DNA of 64,000 nt from Pygmaiobacter massiliensis (GCA_022778585.1 JALFTI010000019.1:1-64000), one strand, 5' to 3'. Numbered from the stretch's first letter, positions 17,818 to 25,913 are shown. The notes: generated by a model not told the origin, from the letters alone. Numbers and translations are program-made.

Positions 17818-18822
17818 TGAAAGATCTCCTATGCGATAAACCGTTAATACCGTATCCGCATAAAGAATGGTACCGCCATCACAAACCATTTGAAAAACGG
17901 CCGGTTCGGAAACGGAAATGATCTGGCTAAAAGAGAGGGTCACAACCTCTTGCGCCGACAAAAACAGATGCCTTGCACCAGCTGCTGTAACAGCTGTGCC
18001 ATTTTTGCTGAAATAAAGTAATACGGACATAGGCAAGGCGGCACCGCCCGCTACGGAAACAACAGCGTGAAACGATATAGAATAATAACCCGGGCGCTTT
18101 ATTTGTATGGACGAAGAATTATTGGTATGCGAGATAGAATCTCCACTTTGTGAGGCATTTCGGTCAAAGACGAGGGCTTGCCCCTGTGTGGCCGGCTGTG
18201 GCGGCACAGAATAAGCCACGAGAAGATTCGGTATTCCATTACTGCCAGGTTCTCCCTGCGGAATAACAAAATTAAATACTGCATGCTGGGATGTTCCGCT
18301 GTTGGTTACCTGCGCCTTTGTACCGGGAGCGCCTGTTACCACTGTACCGACCTGTATTGTGGCCGCCTCCCCCTGTACTCCCTGAATCCCCTGCGGACCC
18401 CGAGGTCCTTCTGGACCTTCCGGCCCTTCTGGACCTTGCGGACCTACTGGCCCCTGTGGGACTTCCCGACCTTGCGGGCCCTCTGGACCTTGCGGCCCCA
18501 CTGGCCTCTGTGGGCCCTCTGGCCCCTGCGGACCTTCTGGACCTTGTGGACCCACTGGCCCCTGTGGGCCCTCTGGACCCTGTGGGTCTTCTGGACCTTG
18601 TGGACCTGCTGGGCCTTGCGGACCTACTGGCCCCTGTGGGCCTTCTGGACCCTGCGGACCTCTGCATAGACAACTGTTACAACAACGATGACATCTTTCT
18701 GGTTTACACCCAGGTAATCGGTTATATACACCGCATTTTCCTTTTTTATGTTCCATTACATCTGCAACATGCTCAAAGTTATCGTCTGCAGCACTATTTT
18801 GCATCGCACCATGGTTTTCCAT
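17815..18822 (-). CDS. Collagen-like (Gly-X-Y) surface protein
   Basis: The 335-residue protein has a Cys-rich N-terminus (about 30-54, with [10 protein letters not shown]), 33 Gly-X-Y triplets (55-153), and a C-terminal beta-rich domain (about 155-335) resembling the jelly-roll heads of BclA-type exosporium proteins ([17 protein letters not shown]). There is no signal peptide, as in BclA-type proteins. In this sporulation-related background it may coat spores, but that is inference. Triplets are mostly GPQ, GPE and GPV. Three have lost Gly: DPQ (residue 79), RPV (106) and VPQ (121), each one base from a Gly codon. ATG 18822 lies 6 nt after AAAGGTG. The reverse strand shows repetitive shadow frames only. 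Confidence 0.85.
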   Translation of the reverse strand: MENHGAMQNSAADDNFEHVADVMEHKKGKCGVYNRLPGCKPERCHRCCNSCLCRGPQGPEGPQGPVGPQGPAGPQGPEDPQGPEGPQGPVGPQGPEGPQGPEGPQRPVGPQGPEGPQGREVPQGPVGPQGPEGPEGPEGPRGPQGIQGVQGEAATIQVGTVVTGAPGTKAQVTNSGTSQHAVFNFVIPQGEPGSNGIPNLLVAYSVPPQPATQGQALVFDRNASQSGDSISHTNNSSSIQIKRPGYYSISFHAVVSVAGGAALPMSVLLYFSKNGTAVTAAGARHLFLSAQEVVTLSFSQIISVSEPAVFQMVCDGGTILYADTVLTVYRIGDLS

Positions 18823-18971
18823 GATATCACCTTTCTTTGCCACAATATAAAAACAGCAGTATGCCAATCAGGAGCAAAAAGTTATCAGGCTGCTGTTCTC
18901 CACTATATGTGTGGCCTGAAAAACATGGTACAGGTTTTCTCTTATCTTTCTCTGGCGGAAAGTTATATCTA
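18823..18971. other. Spacer upstream of the collagen-like gene and small plus-strand ORF
   Basis: Divergent spacer between the collagen-like gene (minus) and a short ORF (plus). No strong promoter was seen on either strand. A further stretch without features follows the short ORF's terminator, from 19131 to 19221. Confidence 0.3.
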
Positions 18972-19070
18972 ATGGAAGAAGAAAAGAATTTGAAAAAGGC
19001 AAAATGTGGCTGCAAAAAAGCGGCTGAACAAAGCGAAAAACACGCCATAGAAGAGCTGAAGAACCTGTAA
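18972..19070 (+). CDS. Very short Lys/Glu/Cys-rich peptide, tentative
   Basis: ATG 18972 opens 32 codons (MEEEKNLKKAKCGCKKAAEQ then SEKHAIEELKNL) ending in TAA and followed 16 nt later by a strong terminator. The peptide is highly charged and helical with a CGC motif. The ribosome binding site is weak (GGAAAG, 11 nt upstream). The terminator in the right orientation is the main support for a real plus-strand transcript. No family was recognised. It could equally be a non-coding RNA. Confidence 0.35.
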   Translation: MEEEKNLKKAKCGCKKAAEQSEKHAIEELKNL

Positions 19071-19085
19071 AATAACTTAGAACAC

Positions 19086-19128
19086 AAAAAGAGACAGACC
19101 CTGTTTCGGAAACGCCTGTCTCTTTTTT
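19086..19128 (+). terminator. Bidirectional-looking terminator
   Basis: Stem AAAAGAGACAG with its complement CTGTCTCTTTT, an imperfect inner stem and TTTTTT on the plus strand. The minus strand also ends in T residues. It follows the short ORF at 18972. Confidence 0.75.
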
Positions 19129-19221
19129 ACTGTCTTAACAAAACAGAAAGAACTATATTGAAACTCTTACGGGGTCCAAAAAAGAATTTAAGAGAAAATC
19201 TCTAAGATATATGGATTATAA

Positions 19222-19257
19222 GAGGGACGCTGCAAAGTCCAGTCTGCAGCGTCCCTC
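19222..19257 (-). terminator. Hairpin after the hydrogenase-rubrerythrin gene
   Basis: A 13-bp perfect stem (GAGGGACGCTGCA with its complement) with a 10-nt loop, 13 nt after the hydrogenase stop codon. The downstream T content on the minus strand is modest (TTATAAT). Confidence 0.6.
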
Positions 19258-19269
19258 ATTCTTATAAGA

Positions 19270-21405
19270 TCAATAGTTATCGACATGAATTTCAAAAAAG
19301 CTCTTGGGGTATGAGCAAGTGGGACAAACTTCCGGGGCGGCAGTTCCCACCACGATATGCCCACAGTTGCGGCACTCCCATACCTTCACCCCGCTCTTTT
19401 CAAACACCTGGGCAGTCTCCACATTGTGCAGCAGAGCACGGTACCGCTCTTCATGGCGCTTCTCAATAGCAGCCACCAGGCGGAACTTAGCCGCCAGTTC
19501 CGGGAAGCCCTCTTCTTCCGCAGTTTTAGCAAATCCCTCATACATATCGGTCCACTCGTAATTTTCACCCTCCGCAGCGTGCAGCAGATTCTGCGCGGTG
19601 TTTCCCACACCATGCAGCTCCTCATACCACATCCTGGCGTGGGCCTTCTCGTTCTCTGCAGTCTGGAGGAAAAGTGCGGCAATCTGTTCATATCCCTCAT
19701 TCTGTGCTACAGAAGAGAAATAGGTATATTTATTTCGCGCCTGAGACTCCCCGGCAAAGGCAGCTTCCAGGTTCTTCTCGGTCTGGGTACCAGCATATTT
19801 GCTTATACTCTTGACTAAGTCCTCTTCTATCAGTTCGAAGACAGAGGCGGGCTGCTTGCAGAGGGGACAGAACTCCGGGGCGCTGTCCCCCTCATGAATA
19901 TATCCGCAAACTTTACACTTCCACTTTTTCACTGCTTTTCTCTCTCTTTCTGATACTACCTCATTATGAGGGGTGCATTCCGATAATTTCTCCTCCGCCT
20001 GCACAAGAAAATCCGTGTCTTCCTGTTTCTGCTGCAGTAGCCCACTTCGGTCCTTATAAGTGGTATGAAGCATCTGTTCCGCCAGCTGGCTGAGGGGCTG
20101 CCCGTAGAAAGCCTCGTAGACCTCCTTGATTTCCGGGTTTTCGTGGCTGGTACGAAGGGTCATAGATCCATCCCGGCGATAGAGAGCGGCGATGCGGCTC
20201 TTGCGAATTTCATCTGCATTTTTTACCAGATTCTTAGGCTGTCCACCGCCGCCGATACAGCCGCCGGGGCAAGCCATAACCTCTACAAAGTGATACTGTT
20301 TTCCACCCTCCTTCATTCGTTGAAGGAAAGCTCGGGCGTTGGCAGTACCGTAAATGACTGCCACCCATAGCGTCCGGTCACCGATCTTCACCTGGGCCTC
20401 CCGTACACCTTCGTACCCACGAACCGGATTAAGCTGAAACAAGGTCTCAGGTGCACTCTTACCAGTTAGATATTCATAAGCAGTACGCAGTGCAGCCTCC
20501 ATAACCCCACCGGTGTTGCCAAAAATAACACCGGCACCAGAAGCCTTGCCCATCAAAGAATCGTAGGCAGAATCTTCCAAGATATTCCAGTCAATTCCAG
20601 CCGTCTTGGCCCACCGGGCCAATTCTCTTGTAGTAATCACCTGATCGGTGTCCCGCATTCCTTCCGCACCGTAATAATCAGCGGCAGCATGCATCTCTTC
20701 ACGCCGTATCTCGAATTTTTTGGCGGTGCAGGGGGTCAGAGCTACATGAACAATTCTCTTTGGATCAAGCCCCATCTTTTGAGCAAAATAGGTTTTCACT
20801 GTGGGGCCCTGCATCCCAATTGGACTTTTTGCAGTAGATAAATGCGGCAACAGTTCCGGTGCGTAAATCTCTGCAAAGTGTACCCATCCCGGACAGCAGC
20901 TAGTGAACTGAGGCAAAGGCTGGTTCTTCTCTGTCACGCGGCGAATCAGTTCACTGGCCTCTTCCATGATGGTCAGATCGGCAGCAAAATTGGTGTCCAA
21001 CACATAGTCGACCCCCAAAGCACGCAGCAGCGCCACCATTTTTCCCTCTACAAAGGTGCCCGGTTCCATGCCGAACTCTTCCCCAAGGGAAGCACGAACA
21101 GCGGGAGAAGTGCTGACTATTACTATCTTTTCGGGATCAGCAATTGCCTTTTGTACCTGGGATGCCTCATCCCTCTCAATGATACTGTCCACCGGACAGA
21201 CATTGGCACATTGGCCGCAGTAAATACAGACGGCCTTTCCTCCTGTTTGCTCAAATGTATAGGTTCCATGTACGCCCATCAGATTAGTACAGGCTTCTTT
21301 GCACATACCACAACGAATGCATTTTTCTTCCAAGCGCACAATGCTTGGGTTTTCCTCCTCAATGGGGACACGAACCGATAAAGGTAGATGTTTCAGTTTA
21401 CTCAC
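19270..21405 (-). CDS. [FeFe]-hydrogenase fused to rubredoxin and rubrerythrin
   Basis: This single 711-residue protein joins hydrogen metabolism to peroxide defence. In order: two [4Fe-4S] sites (Cys29/32/35/39 and 60/63/66/70); H-cluster domain with TSCCPGW (168-174), TPCTAKKFE (224-232) and [14 protein letters not shown] (377-390); rubredoxin (Cys497/500/513/516); rubrerythrin diiron domain (about 543-660, with [33 protein letters not shown]); and a second rubredoxin (Cys678/681/694/697). All H-cluster cysteines are present; the usual Met of MPC is Thr. The likely role is H2 oxidation or ferredoxin-driven reduction of H2O2 at the diiron site. GTG 21405 follows AGGAAAGG. It is 9 bp downstream of a PerR-type gene, in one operon. 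Related hydrogenase fusions are known in clostridia, to my memory. Confidence 0.92.
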   Translation of the reverse strand: MSKLKHLPLSVRVPIEEENPSIVRLEEKCIRCGMCKEACTNLMGVHGTYTFEQTGGKAVCIYCGQCANVCPVDSIIERDEASQVQKAIADPEKIVIVSTSPAVRASLGEEFGMEPGTFVEGKMVALLRALGVDYVLDTNFAADLTIMEEASELIRRVTEKNQPLPQFTSCCPGWVHFAEIYAPELLPHLSTAKSPIGMQGPTVKTYFAQKMGLDPKRIVHVALTPCTAKKFEIRREEMHAAADYYGAEGMRDTDQVITTRELARWAKTAGIDWNILEDSAYDSLMGKASGAGVIFGNTGGVMEAALRTAYEYLTGKSAPETLFQLNPVRGYEGVREAQVKIGDRTLWVAVIYGTANARAFLQRMKEGGKQYHFVEVMACPGGCIGGGGQPKNLVKNADEIRKSRIAALYRRDGSMTLRTSHENPEIKEVYEAFYGQPLSQLAEQMLHTTYKDRSGLLQQKQEDTDFLVQAEEKLSECTPHNEVVSERERKAVKKWKCKVCGYIHEGDSAPEFCPLCKQPASVFELIEEDLVKSISKYAGTQTEKNLEAAFAGESQARNKYTYFSSVAQNEGYEQIAALFLQTAENEKAHARMWYEELHGVGNTAQNLLHAAEGENYEWTDMYEGFAKTAEEEGFPELAAKFRLVAAIEKRHEERYRALLHNVETAQVFEKSGVKVWECRNCGHIVVGTAAPEVCPTCSYPKSFFEIHVDNY

Positions 21406-21414
21406 ATTCCTTTC

Positions 21415-21786
21415 CTATTTATTTTTCTGGCAGTCCTCACATAAATAGTGCAATTTCAGATCATACGACAAAATAGAAATTCCAGCCTTCTTTTCCAGCT
21501 GCGCGGTGAGATCTCCCAGATCAATATCCAATAATTTGCCACATCTCTTACATACCATATGATCATGGCGCTGAATGCGATCATAGCGGTCGGGCATTCC
21601 CTCCACCGATACTTTGCGAATCAAACCTTCCTGCCATAAGCAGTTGAGGTTGTTGTATACTGTAGCCAGCACTACGGTAGAATAGGTCTGCCGGAGAGTC
21701 TCAAAAATTTCCTCAGCCGTCATATGATTGCGGGGAAAATTTATAATCTCTAAAATTTTCTTTCCATACTTAGTCACAATGCTCAA
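21415..21786 (-). CDS. Fur-family regulator, PerR-type
   Basis: The 123-residue protein has the Fur winged helix (HMTAEEIFETLRQTYSTVVL then ATVYNNLNCLWQEGLI) and the dimerisation domain with DRYDRIQRHDHMVCKRCGKL and a closing CEDCQKNK. The two CxxC pairs form the structural Zn site, and the His/Asp cluster is the regulatory metal site used by PerR for peroxide sensing. The start is TTG 21786 or GTG 21777; the ribosome binding site is poor for both. A perfect 7-1-7 palindrome overlaps its own promoter, so autoregulation is likely. Its operon partner is the hydrogenase-rubrerythrin, which supports PerR over Fur or Zur, but metal and signal are inferred. Confidence 0.85.
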   Translation of the reverse strand: MSIVTKYGKKILEIINFPRNHMTAEEIFETLRQTYSTVVLATVYNNLNCLWQEGLIRKVSVEGMPDRYDRIQRHDHMVCKRCGKLLDIDLGDLTAQLEKKAGISILSYDLKLHYLCEDCQKNK

Positions 21787-21799
21787 CGCCCATTAATTT

Positions 21800-21814
21800 T
21801 TAGAATAATTCTAA
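21800..21814. promoter_or_regulatory. PerR-box-like operator
   Basis: TTAGAATAATTCTAA is a perfect 7-1-7 inverted repeat, the geometry of PerR/Fur/Zur boxes (B. subtilis PerR consensus TTATAATNATTATAA). It overlaps the expected transcription start of the perR-type operon, immediately downstream of its -10. Confidence 0.75.
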
Positions 21815-21818
21815 ATTT

Positions 21819-21846
21819 ATTATATTAATTTTCCAATTTCCGTCAA
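21819..21846 (-). promoter_or_regulatory. Promoter of the perR-hydrogenase/rubrerythrin operon
   Basis: On the minus strand: TTGACG, 16 nt, TATAAT. The 7-1-7 palindrome starts 5 nt after the -10, so bound repressor would block initiation. Confidence 0.8.
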
Positions 21847-22153
21847 GAGAAATCTGCAAAATTTTGTTATATATCGATCCAAAATTTCACTACTGGAAAA
21901 AATTCATGGAATAAAACTGTTGCATAGAAAATCTTTTTGTTCTCTCGCCTTCTTATCTTAAAAGCTGGAATAGAGCATTTTTTGATAATCAAAATGCGCA
22001 TCTTAGTAAAAATAAGCCCTATCGCTTATAAAGCGATAGGGCGTGCATAATGGCCAAAAAGGGTTCGCTCGCTAAAAGGGCCCATTTACGCCCTAACCTT
22101 TTGCGTGGAACTTGTTTAATTCCGACACACAGACATTTTGGCTGTTTTGCTAA
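21847..22153. other. Spacer between perR and the tRNA-Ser pair
   Basis: It holds two hairpin terminators facing the minus strand (22008-22042 and, just beyond it, 22154-22189), with about 110 nt between them (22043-22153) that belong to no recognised gene. The rest, 21847-22007, shows nothing. A plus-strand frame through this region and the tRNAs is an artefact of tRNA sequence. Confidence 0.35.
22008..22042 (-). terminator. Second terminator downstream of the tRNA-Ser pair
   Basis: Stem GCCCTATCGCT with its complement around a 5-nt loop, followed by TTATTTTTA on the minus strand. Confidence 0.75.
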
Positions 22154-22189
22154 TAAAAAAATAAACCATCGCTTTTCGCGATGGTTTAT
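22154..22189 (-). terminator. Terminator of the tRNA-Ser operon
   Basis: Stem ATAAACCATCGC with its complement and TTTTTTTA on the minus strand, ending right after the CCA end of tRNA-Ser(GCU). Confidence 0.88.
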
Positions 22190-22190
22190 C

Positions 22191-22283
22191 TGGCGGAGAA
22201 GGAGAGATTCGAACTCTCGCGCCAGTTTCCTGGCCTACGCCCTTAGCAGGGGCGCCTCTTCGACCAAGCTTGAGTACTTCTCC
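22191..22283 (-). tRNA. tRNA-Ser(GCU)
   Basis: Class II tRNA of 90 nt plus encoded CCA. The acceptor arms are GGAGAAG and CTTCTCC. The anticodon loop contains GCT (CCCTGCTAAGG), there is a long variable arm, and the T-arm reads GAGTTCGAATCTC. It is the second gene of a two-tRNA transcript. Confidence 0.95.
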
Positions 22284-22342
22284 ATGCCTGCTATCAAAGG
22301 GATAACACCTATTCTATTGTGCACCCTGATTTTGCAGGGCAG

Positions 22343-22430
22343 TGGCGGAAAGGGTAGGATTCGAACCCACGGAGCGTTGCCGCCCAACGGTTTTCAAGAC
22401 CGCCTCCTTCGACCACTCGGACACCTTTCC
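22343..22430 (-). tRNA. tRNA-Ser(UGA)
   Basis: Class II tRNA with encoded CCA. The acceptor arms are GGAAAGG and CCTTTCC. The anticodon is TGA in GTCTTGAAAAC, with a long variable arm and T-loop GGTTCGAATCC. It is the first gene of the tRNA-Ser pair, 59 bp upstream of tRNA-Ser(GCU). Confidence 0.95.
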
Positions 22431-22449
22431 AAAAATCGAGTGCTTAGTT

Positions 22450-22479
22450 ATAATAGCACATTGCAGGACGAATTGTCAA
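22450..22479 (-). promoter_or_regulatory. Promoter of the tRNA-Ser pair
   Basis: TTGACA, 18 nt, TATTAT on the minus strand, about 20 nt upstream of the tRNA-Ser(UGA) 5' end. Confidence 0.75.
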
Positions 22480-22670
22480 TATTTTTCAGAAAATATTTTT
22501 TTGTTTTTTTCTCTTTTCCTGTTTGCTCAAAATTTAAGCTGCGCCGCCGTTTTGTGCTTTAAAAAGGCTAAAACAAAGTTTACTTCGCACCAGTTTTGCC
22601 TTTTTGGAATAGGATGGCCCATCAAAAACGATTCTGTCTTTTGAGCAGAAAAAAGGAGTGAACTGTTTTG

Positions 22671-23759
22671 ATGCAGCGACAAATGCTTGATTTCTTTTTA
22701 GGTGCCGTTTCCCCCGCAGGCTTCGCCGGATACTTCGATCAGCTGCTTCGCCTGGAACCCAGCTGGCGGGTTTTACTAATTAAGGGAGGGCCCGGCTGCG
22801 GAAAGTCCACCTTAATGCGGCGGATAGCACAAGCCTTTTTCCTAAAAGGGGAACAGGTAGAACGCATTCACTGTTCCTCGGACCCAGATTCTCTGGATGG
22901 GGTAATTTGTCCCAAACAGCGGTTTGCCATTGTGGATGCGACCGCCCCCCATGTATTGGAACCCCGTGTGCCGGTAGCTGCACAGGAGGTCGTAAGCCTA
23001 TACGACTACCTGGACCGCGACAGCCTGCAGTCCAGCCGGGATGAAATTAGCTTGTTGTTTGACCGCTGCAGCCTTCTGCAGGAGCGCGCCGCGCGCTATG
23101 TAACTGCTGCAGCTGGCCTGATAACAGATAGTGCACGCATTGGTCTTGCTTCTGCAAATCTTCCCGCTGCTCAAACTTTTGCTCAAAAACTGGCCAGCCG
23201 GCGTCTGCCAGCCACCAGCAGACCCCCGCAGGAGCAAATCCGGCTGCTTTCTGCAAACACCCCCAACGGACGAACTATCTACCGCAGCACGGTGGACCTG
23301 CTTGCTGATACAGTGTTGGTACTGGAAGATGAAGAAGGGGCCGTAAGTAAGGCCATGATGCAGACTTTACGACAAGCCGCCTTGGCGCGTGGTCAGCGCT
23401 TTTATACCTGCTATTGTCCCTTGGCTCCCTGTGATAAAATCGACCACCTTCTTTTCCCGAATCTGTCTCTGGCCATCGTAACCAGCAATAGTTGGCACCC
23501 CTTTGCCGCCAAGAACAGCCGCGTCATTCATTGCCGCCGCTTTTGCCAGAAAGAACTTTTGGCCAATTACCGTCATCGGCTGAGTTTTAACCGAAAAACA
23601 GCCAACTGCCTATTGGAACAAGCCAGTGACCTGCAGCGGCAGGCCAAACAGCTGCATGATCAGTTGGAAGTTTACTATAAAACAGCCGCGGATTTTGCAG
23701 CAATTGACCAATTGACTTCTCGCCTTTTGCAAGACCTTTCCAAAGAAGAAAAAGCGTAA
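22671..23759 (+). CDS. PRK06851-like P-loop ATPase of unknown role
   Basis: The 362-residue cytoplasmic protein begins QRQMLDFFLGAVSPAGFAGY and has Walker A LIKGGPGCGKSTLMRRIA near residue 40, then FAIVDATAPHVLEPRVPV as a probable Walker B region. The second half has a degenerate nucleotide-binding pattern (RFYTCYCPLAPCDKIDHLLF) and a helical C-terminus. From memory this matches the PRK06851 family found across Bacilli and Clostridia, which has no assigned function. A TTG three bases upstream (22668) is 9 nt from AAAAGGAG and could be the real start. It is monocistronic, downstream of the tRNA-Ser pair on the opposite strand. Confidence 0.75.
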   Translation: MQRQMLDFFLGAVSPAGFAGYFDQLLRLEPSWRVLLIKGGPGCGKSTLMRRIAQAFFLKGEQVERIHCSSDPDSLDGVICPKQRFAIVDATAPHVLEPRVPVAAQEVVSLYDYLDRDSLQSSRDEISLLFDRCSLLQERAARYVTAAAGLITDSARIGLASANLPAAQTFAQKLASRRLPATSRPPQEQIRLLSANTPNGRTIYRSTVDLLADTVLVLEDEEGAVSKAMMQTLRQAALARGQRFYTCYCPLAPCDKIDHLLFPNLSLAIVTSNSWHPFAAKNSRVIHCRRFCQKELLANYRHRLSFNRKTANCLLEQASDLQRQAKQLHDQLEVYYKTAADFAAIDQLTSRLLQDLSKEEKA

Positions 23760-24329
23760 AATTTTATGGAAGGCCCCATAAACCAATAATTATTTTATCT
23801 GTTTGTAGTTACCATAACTATAAGCTCGTATTATGAAATAGAAGGCCCGGTTAGCGCAGCAAACATTTGTATTTTCTATTTGCTGACGCCGCAGCAAATA
23901 GATATGGCTTATATCCGAAAAATTTTCCTGTTACGGTGTTTTGCAGTGAAGACTAAAAAGCCCATGGCCTTCTGCGCATTCTTTTCCTGATTGCTCAAAG
24001 GTTGCGCATGTCATCCATTTTTCCTCTTTTTCCCTTCGGTCTGTTTTAAAGCTGCCTGCAAAAATAGCTGCTCATATGAGCAGCTATTTTTGTTTTAATT
24101 TTCTTTTACTATATGGTAATTTGCTTGCAGAGGATACTTTAAAAATAAAAAGTGCCTTTTTAAAAAGTTTTTACATCCACGACAAAATTCCTGCTGTTTG
24201 GCCGCTAAGCACATGCTAATATTTTAACATTCTATTTGTTTTGCATGTCTTATATTAGGTAGTACATTTTGCCGTACATTTTAAAATTTATTTTCCTTAT
24301 TTTAGTCCTGACATTCGTCACCGCAAAAC
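23760..24329. other. Spacer of about 570 bp without a recognised gene
   Basis: It contains one strong palindromic terminator (24061-24092) and a small hairpin near 23877-23900 (TTTGCTG ... GCAGCAAA). No ORF with a ribosome binding site was found on either strand. The right end leads into the tRNA-Thr terminator. Confidence 0.35.
24061..24092. terminator. Palindromic bidirectional terminator
   Basis: Perfect 16-bp inverted repeat AAAAATAGCTGCTCAT and its complement with A and T tails. It is about 300 nt after the PRK06851-like gene. Confidence 0.8.
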
Positions 24330-24374
24330 AAAAAGGTCCAAAAAACCGCTTATAAAAGCAATTTTTTAGACCTT
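24330..24374 (-). terminator. Terminator of tRNA-Thr
   Basis: Arms AAAAAGGTCC and GGTCTAAAAAA-type complements with a T-rich end on the minus strand, abutting the CCA end of the tRNA. Confidence 0.75.
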
Positions 24375-24450
24375 TGGAGCTTGTGATCCGATTCGAACGG
24401 ACGACCTGCTCATTACGAGTGAGCTGCTCTGCCAGCTGAGCCACACAAGC
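24375..24450 (-). tRNA. tRNA-Thr(CGU)
   Basis: A 76-nt tRNA including encoded CCA. The acceptor arms are GCTTGTG and CACAAGC, the D-arm contains GGCTCAGCTGGCAGAGC, the anticodon loop reads ACTCGTAAT (CGT), and the T-arm is CGTTCGAATCG. It is a single-gene transcript with its own promoter and terminator. Confidence 0.95.
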
Positions 24451-24484
24451 TTATTTGGTATTTTGCAGCAAAACTGCATCTATT

Positions 24485-24512
24485 ATTATATCGAAAATCA
24501 CGAACAAGTCAA
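24485..24512 (-). promoter_or_regulatory. Promoter of tRNA-Thr
   Basis: TTGACT, 16 nt, TATAAT on the minus strand, about 35 nt upstream of the tRNA. Confidence 0.75.
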
Positions 24513-24628
24513 GCAAAAAGCACTTTACGAGCCAAAAGTTTTCCGTTATGATAAGAAAAACCCTTTTGTTTGGTTTTTTCTTCCCAATTTATTTTATTTG
24601 ACCATTTTATCAGGAAGGAGGGTTTTTT

Positions 24629-24982
24629 ATGACTGGCGCTACGATTTCCATTCTGGGCATTTTGTGTTGCCTGGTTATTGTATTTTTGCGCAGCGGCCAT
24701 GCCGACTACGCACTTTCGGTTTTGCCCATCCTTCTGGTACCAGCGTCTTACTTAATTGCCATTCCCTTTGCAGATTGGCTTTTTGCGGCCGATAATATTT
24801 CCCCTGCCTTTGTTCGCACCGTTATTACGGTGGGGGGATTTATTTTATTTGTCATTTTGCTTACTTTATTTTCCCGGCGCATTAAAGTCCGTAAAAATCG
24901 TTCGCTTTACTGGGGCTTATGCTGTTTATACTGTACGGTCCTATTGGGAATTTATCTTTACCATCTGTCTTTGCTCGTATAA
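24629..24982 (+). CDS. Small multi-pass membrane protein, unknown function
   Basis: The 117-residue protein has four hydrophobic stretches (about 5-20, 28-52, 63-82, 92-114) and short polar loops, including SRRIKVRKNRS between the third and fourth. ATG 24629 follows AGGAAGGAGGG. A plausible promoter is TTTACG, 17 nt, TATGAT at 24524-24552, divergent from the tRNA-Thr promoter. A terminator follows at 25022. No motif identifies a function. Transport or signalling partners are not apparent from the neighbours. Confidence 0.7.
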   Translation: MTGATISILGILCCLVIVFLRSGHADYALSVLPILLVPASYLIAIPFADWLFAADNISPAFVRTVITVGGFILFVILLTLFSRRIKVRKNRSLYWGLCCLYCTVLLGIYLYHLSLLV

Positions 24983-25021
24983 CCATACATCCAACAGAAG
25001 TATAGGAAGCTGCTATTCTTT

Positions 25022-25047
25022 CGGGGCTACGCAGCCCCTTTATTTTT
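25022..25047 (+). terminator. Terminator after the small membrane protein
   Basis: GGGGCT and AGCCCC arms with a 4-nt loop, followed by TTTATTTTTT on the plus strand. Confidence 0.85.
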
Positions 25048-25106
25048 TAGCACTTCAGCTGCAAAATATGCGTTTGGATACTTGCTGGCATTTTTGATGA
25101 AAATTC

Positions 25107-25135
25107 TTGACAGAATTTGCCTGTACCGATATAAT
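25107..25135 (+). promoter_or_regulatory. Consensus promoter of the flavin reductase-rubredoxin gene
   Basis: TTGACA, exactly 17 nt, TATAAT. This perfect sigma-A-type match suggests high expression unless repressed. The palindrome 6 nt downstream would place a repressor over the start site. Confidence 0.88.
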
Positions 25136-25140
25136 GTAAT

Positions 25141-25155
25141 TGATAATAATTATTA
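25141..25155. promoter_or_regulatory. Candidate PerR/Fur box
   Basis: TGATAATAATTATTA is a 7-1-7 inverted repeat with one mismatch. It matches the geometry of the perfect palindrome at the perR operon and lies at the same place relative to the -10. Confidence 0.5.
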
Positions 25156-25211
25156 TTTGGTTTTTATTTTTGCTTTGTGCACTTATTCATATATTTGCAG
25201 GAGGTATTTTC

Positions 25212-25820
25212 ATGGACCAGAAAGCGATGTTTCAGCTCACCTATGGCCTTTTTGTTTTGACCGCAAAAGAAAACGATAAGGATAATGGCTGTATTATTAA
25301 TACTGCCATTCAGGTCACTACTACCCCTAACCGCATTACCATTGCGGTAAACAAGCAAAACTACACCCACGACATGATTATGCGTACCGGAAAGTTTAAT
25401 GTTTCCATTCTGGACCAGAGTGCCCCGTTTGAACTATTCCAGCGGTTTGGGTTCCAAAGTGGCCGAACTGCTGACAAATTTGCTGGGTTACAGATTGCCC
25501 GCAGTGAAAATGGCCTTGCTTACCCGGCAGAGCATGTAAGCGCTGTTTTGTGCGGTAAAGTTGTACAGACTGTGGACCTTGGCACACACACCCTGTTTTT
25601 AGCCGATGTGGAAGACGGCTTTTTGGTTACTGGTGGTCAGCCGCTCACTTATGCCTATTACCACGCCCATGTAAAACCCAAGCCCCAGCCTGCTGCTGAG
25701 CCGAAAAAAGGCTGGCGATGCAAAATTTGCGGATATATTTATGAAGGAGAAGAACTGCCTGCAGATTTCATCTGCCCGATTTGCAAGCATGGTGCAGCCG
25801 ACTTTGAGCCAATTGGCTGA
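25212..25820 (+). CDS. Flavin reductase-like protein fused to rubredoxin (Hrb/flavoredoxin type)
   Basis: The 202-residue protein has an FMN-binding flavin-reductase-like domain (about 1-150; MFQLTYGLFVLTAKEND, then GCIINTAIQVTTTPNRITIA) and, after a Pro/Lys linker (KPKPQPAAEPKK), a rubredoxin domain with WRCKICGYIYEGEELP and CPICKHG. In Moorella and other anaerobes such high-molecular-weight rubredoxins reduce flavodiiron proteins for O2 and NO defence using NADH. ATG 25212 follows AGGAGG; codons further upstream overlap the promoter. It is a single gene with a perfect promoter and a PerR-box-like operator, so it may share control with the hydrogenase-rubrerythrin operon 4 kb away. Confidence 0.88.
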   Translation: MDQKAMFQLTYGLFVLTAKENDKDNGCIINTAIQVTTTPNRITIAVNKQNYTHDMIMRTGKFNVSILDQSAPFELFQRFGFQSGRTADKFAGLQIARSENGLAYPAEHVSAVLCGKVVQTVDLGTHTLFLADVEDGFLVTGGQPLTYAYYHAHVKPKPQPAAEPKKGWRCKICGYIYEGEELPADFICPICKHGAADFEPIG

Positions 25821-25867
25821 TTTTTAGGATGTACTGTAAAAAATACCATTATATTTGCCGCCTAACC

Positions 25868-25895
25868 TTGACATTTCAGCTTTCTCCGTTATAAT
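25868..25895 (+). promoter_or_regulatory. Promoter of the lysine riboswitch-transporter transcript
   Basis: TTGACA, 16 nt, TATAAT, about 20 nt upstream of the riboswitch. It gives a leader of about 300 nt. Confidence 0.82.
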
Positions 25896-25913
25896 AAAAG
25901 GCAATTGAATATT

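Noticed and set aside
18178-18824. Long plus-strand frames opposite the collagen-like repeat, rich in Leu/Trp or Pro/Leu
   Set aside because: They are reverse reads of the GPQ/GPE triplet repeat, have no ribosome binding site, and the minus-strand protein is convincing.
22050-22562. Plus-strand frame of 170 codons across the two tRNA-Ser genes
   Set aside because: It reads through both tRNA genes on the opposite strand, a known source of false proteins.
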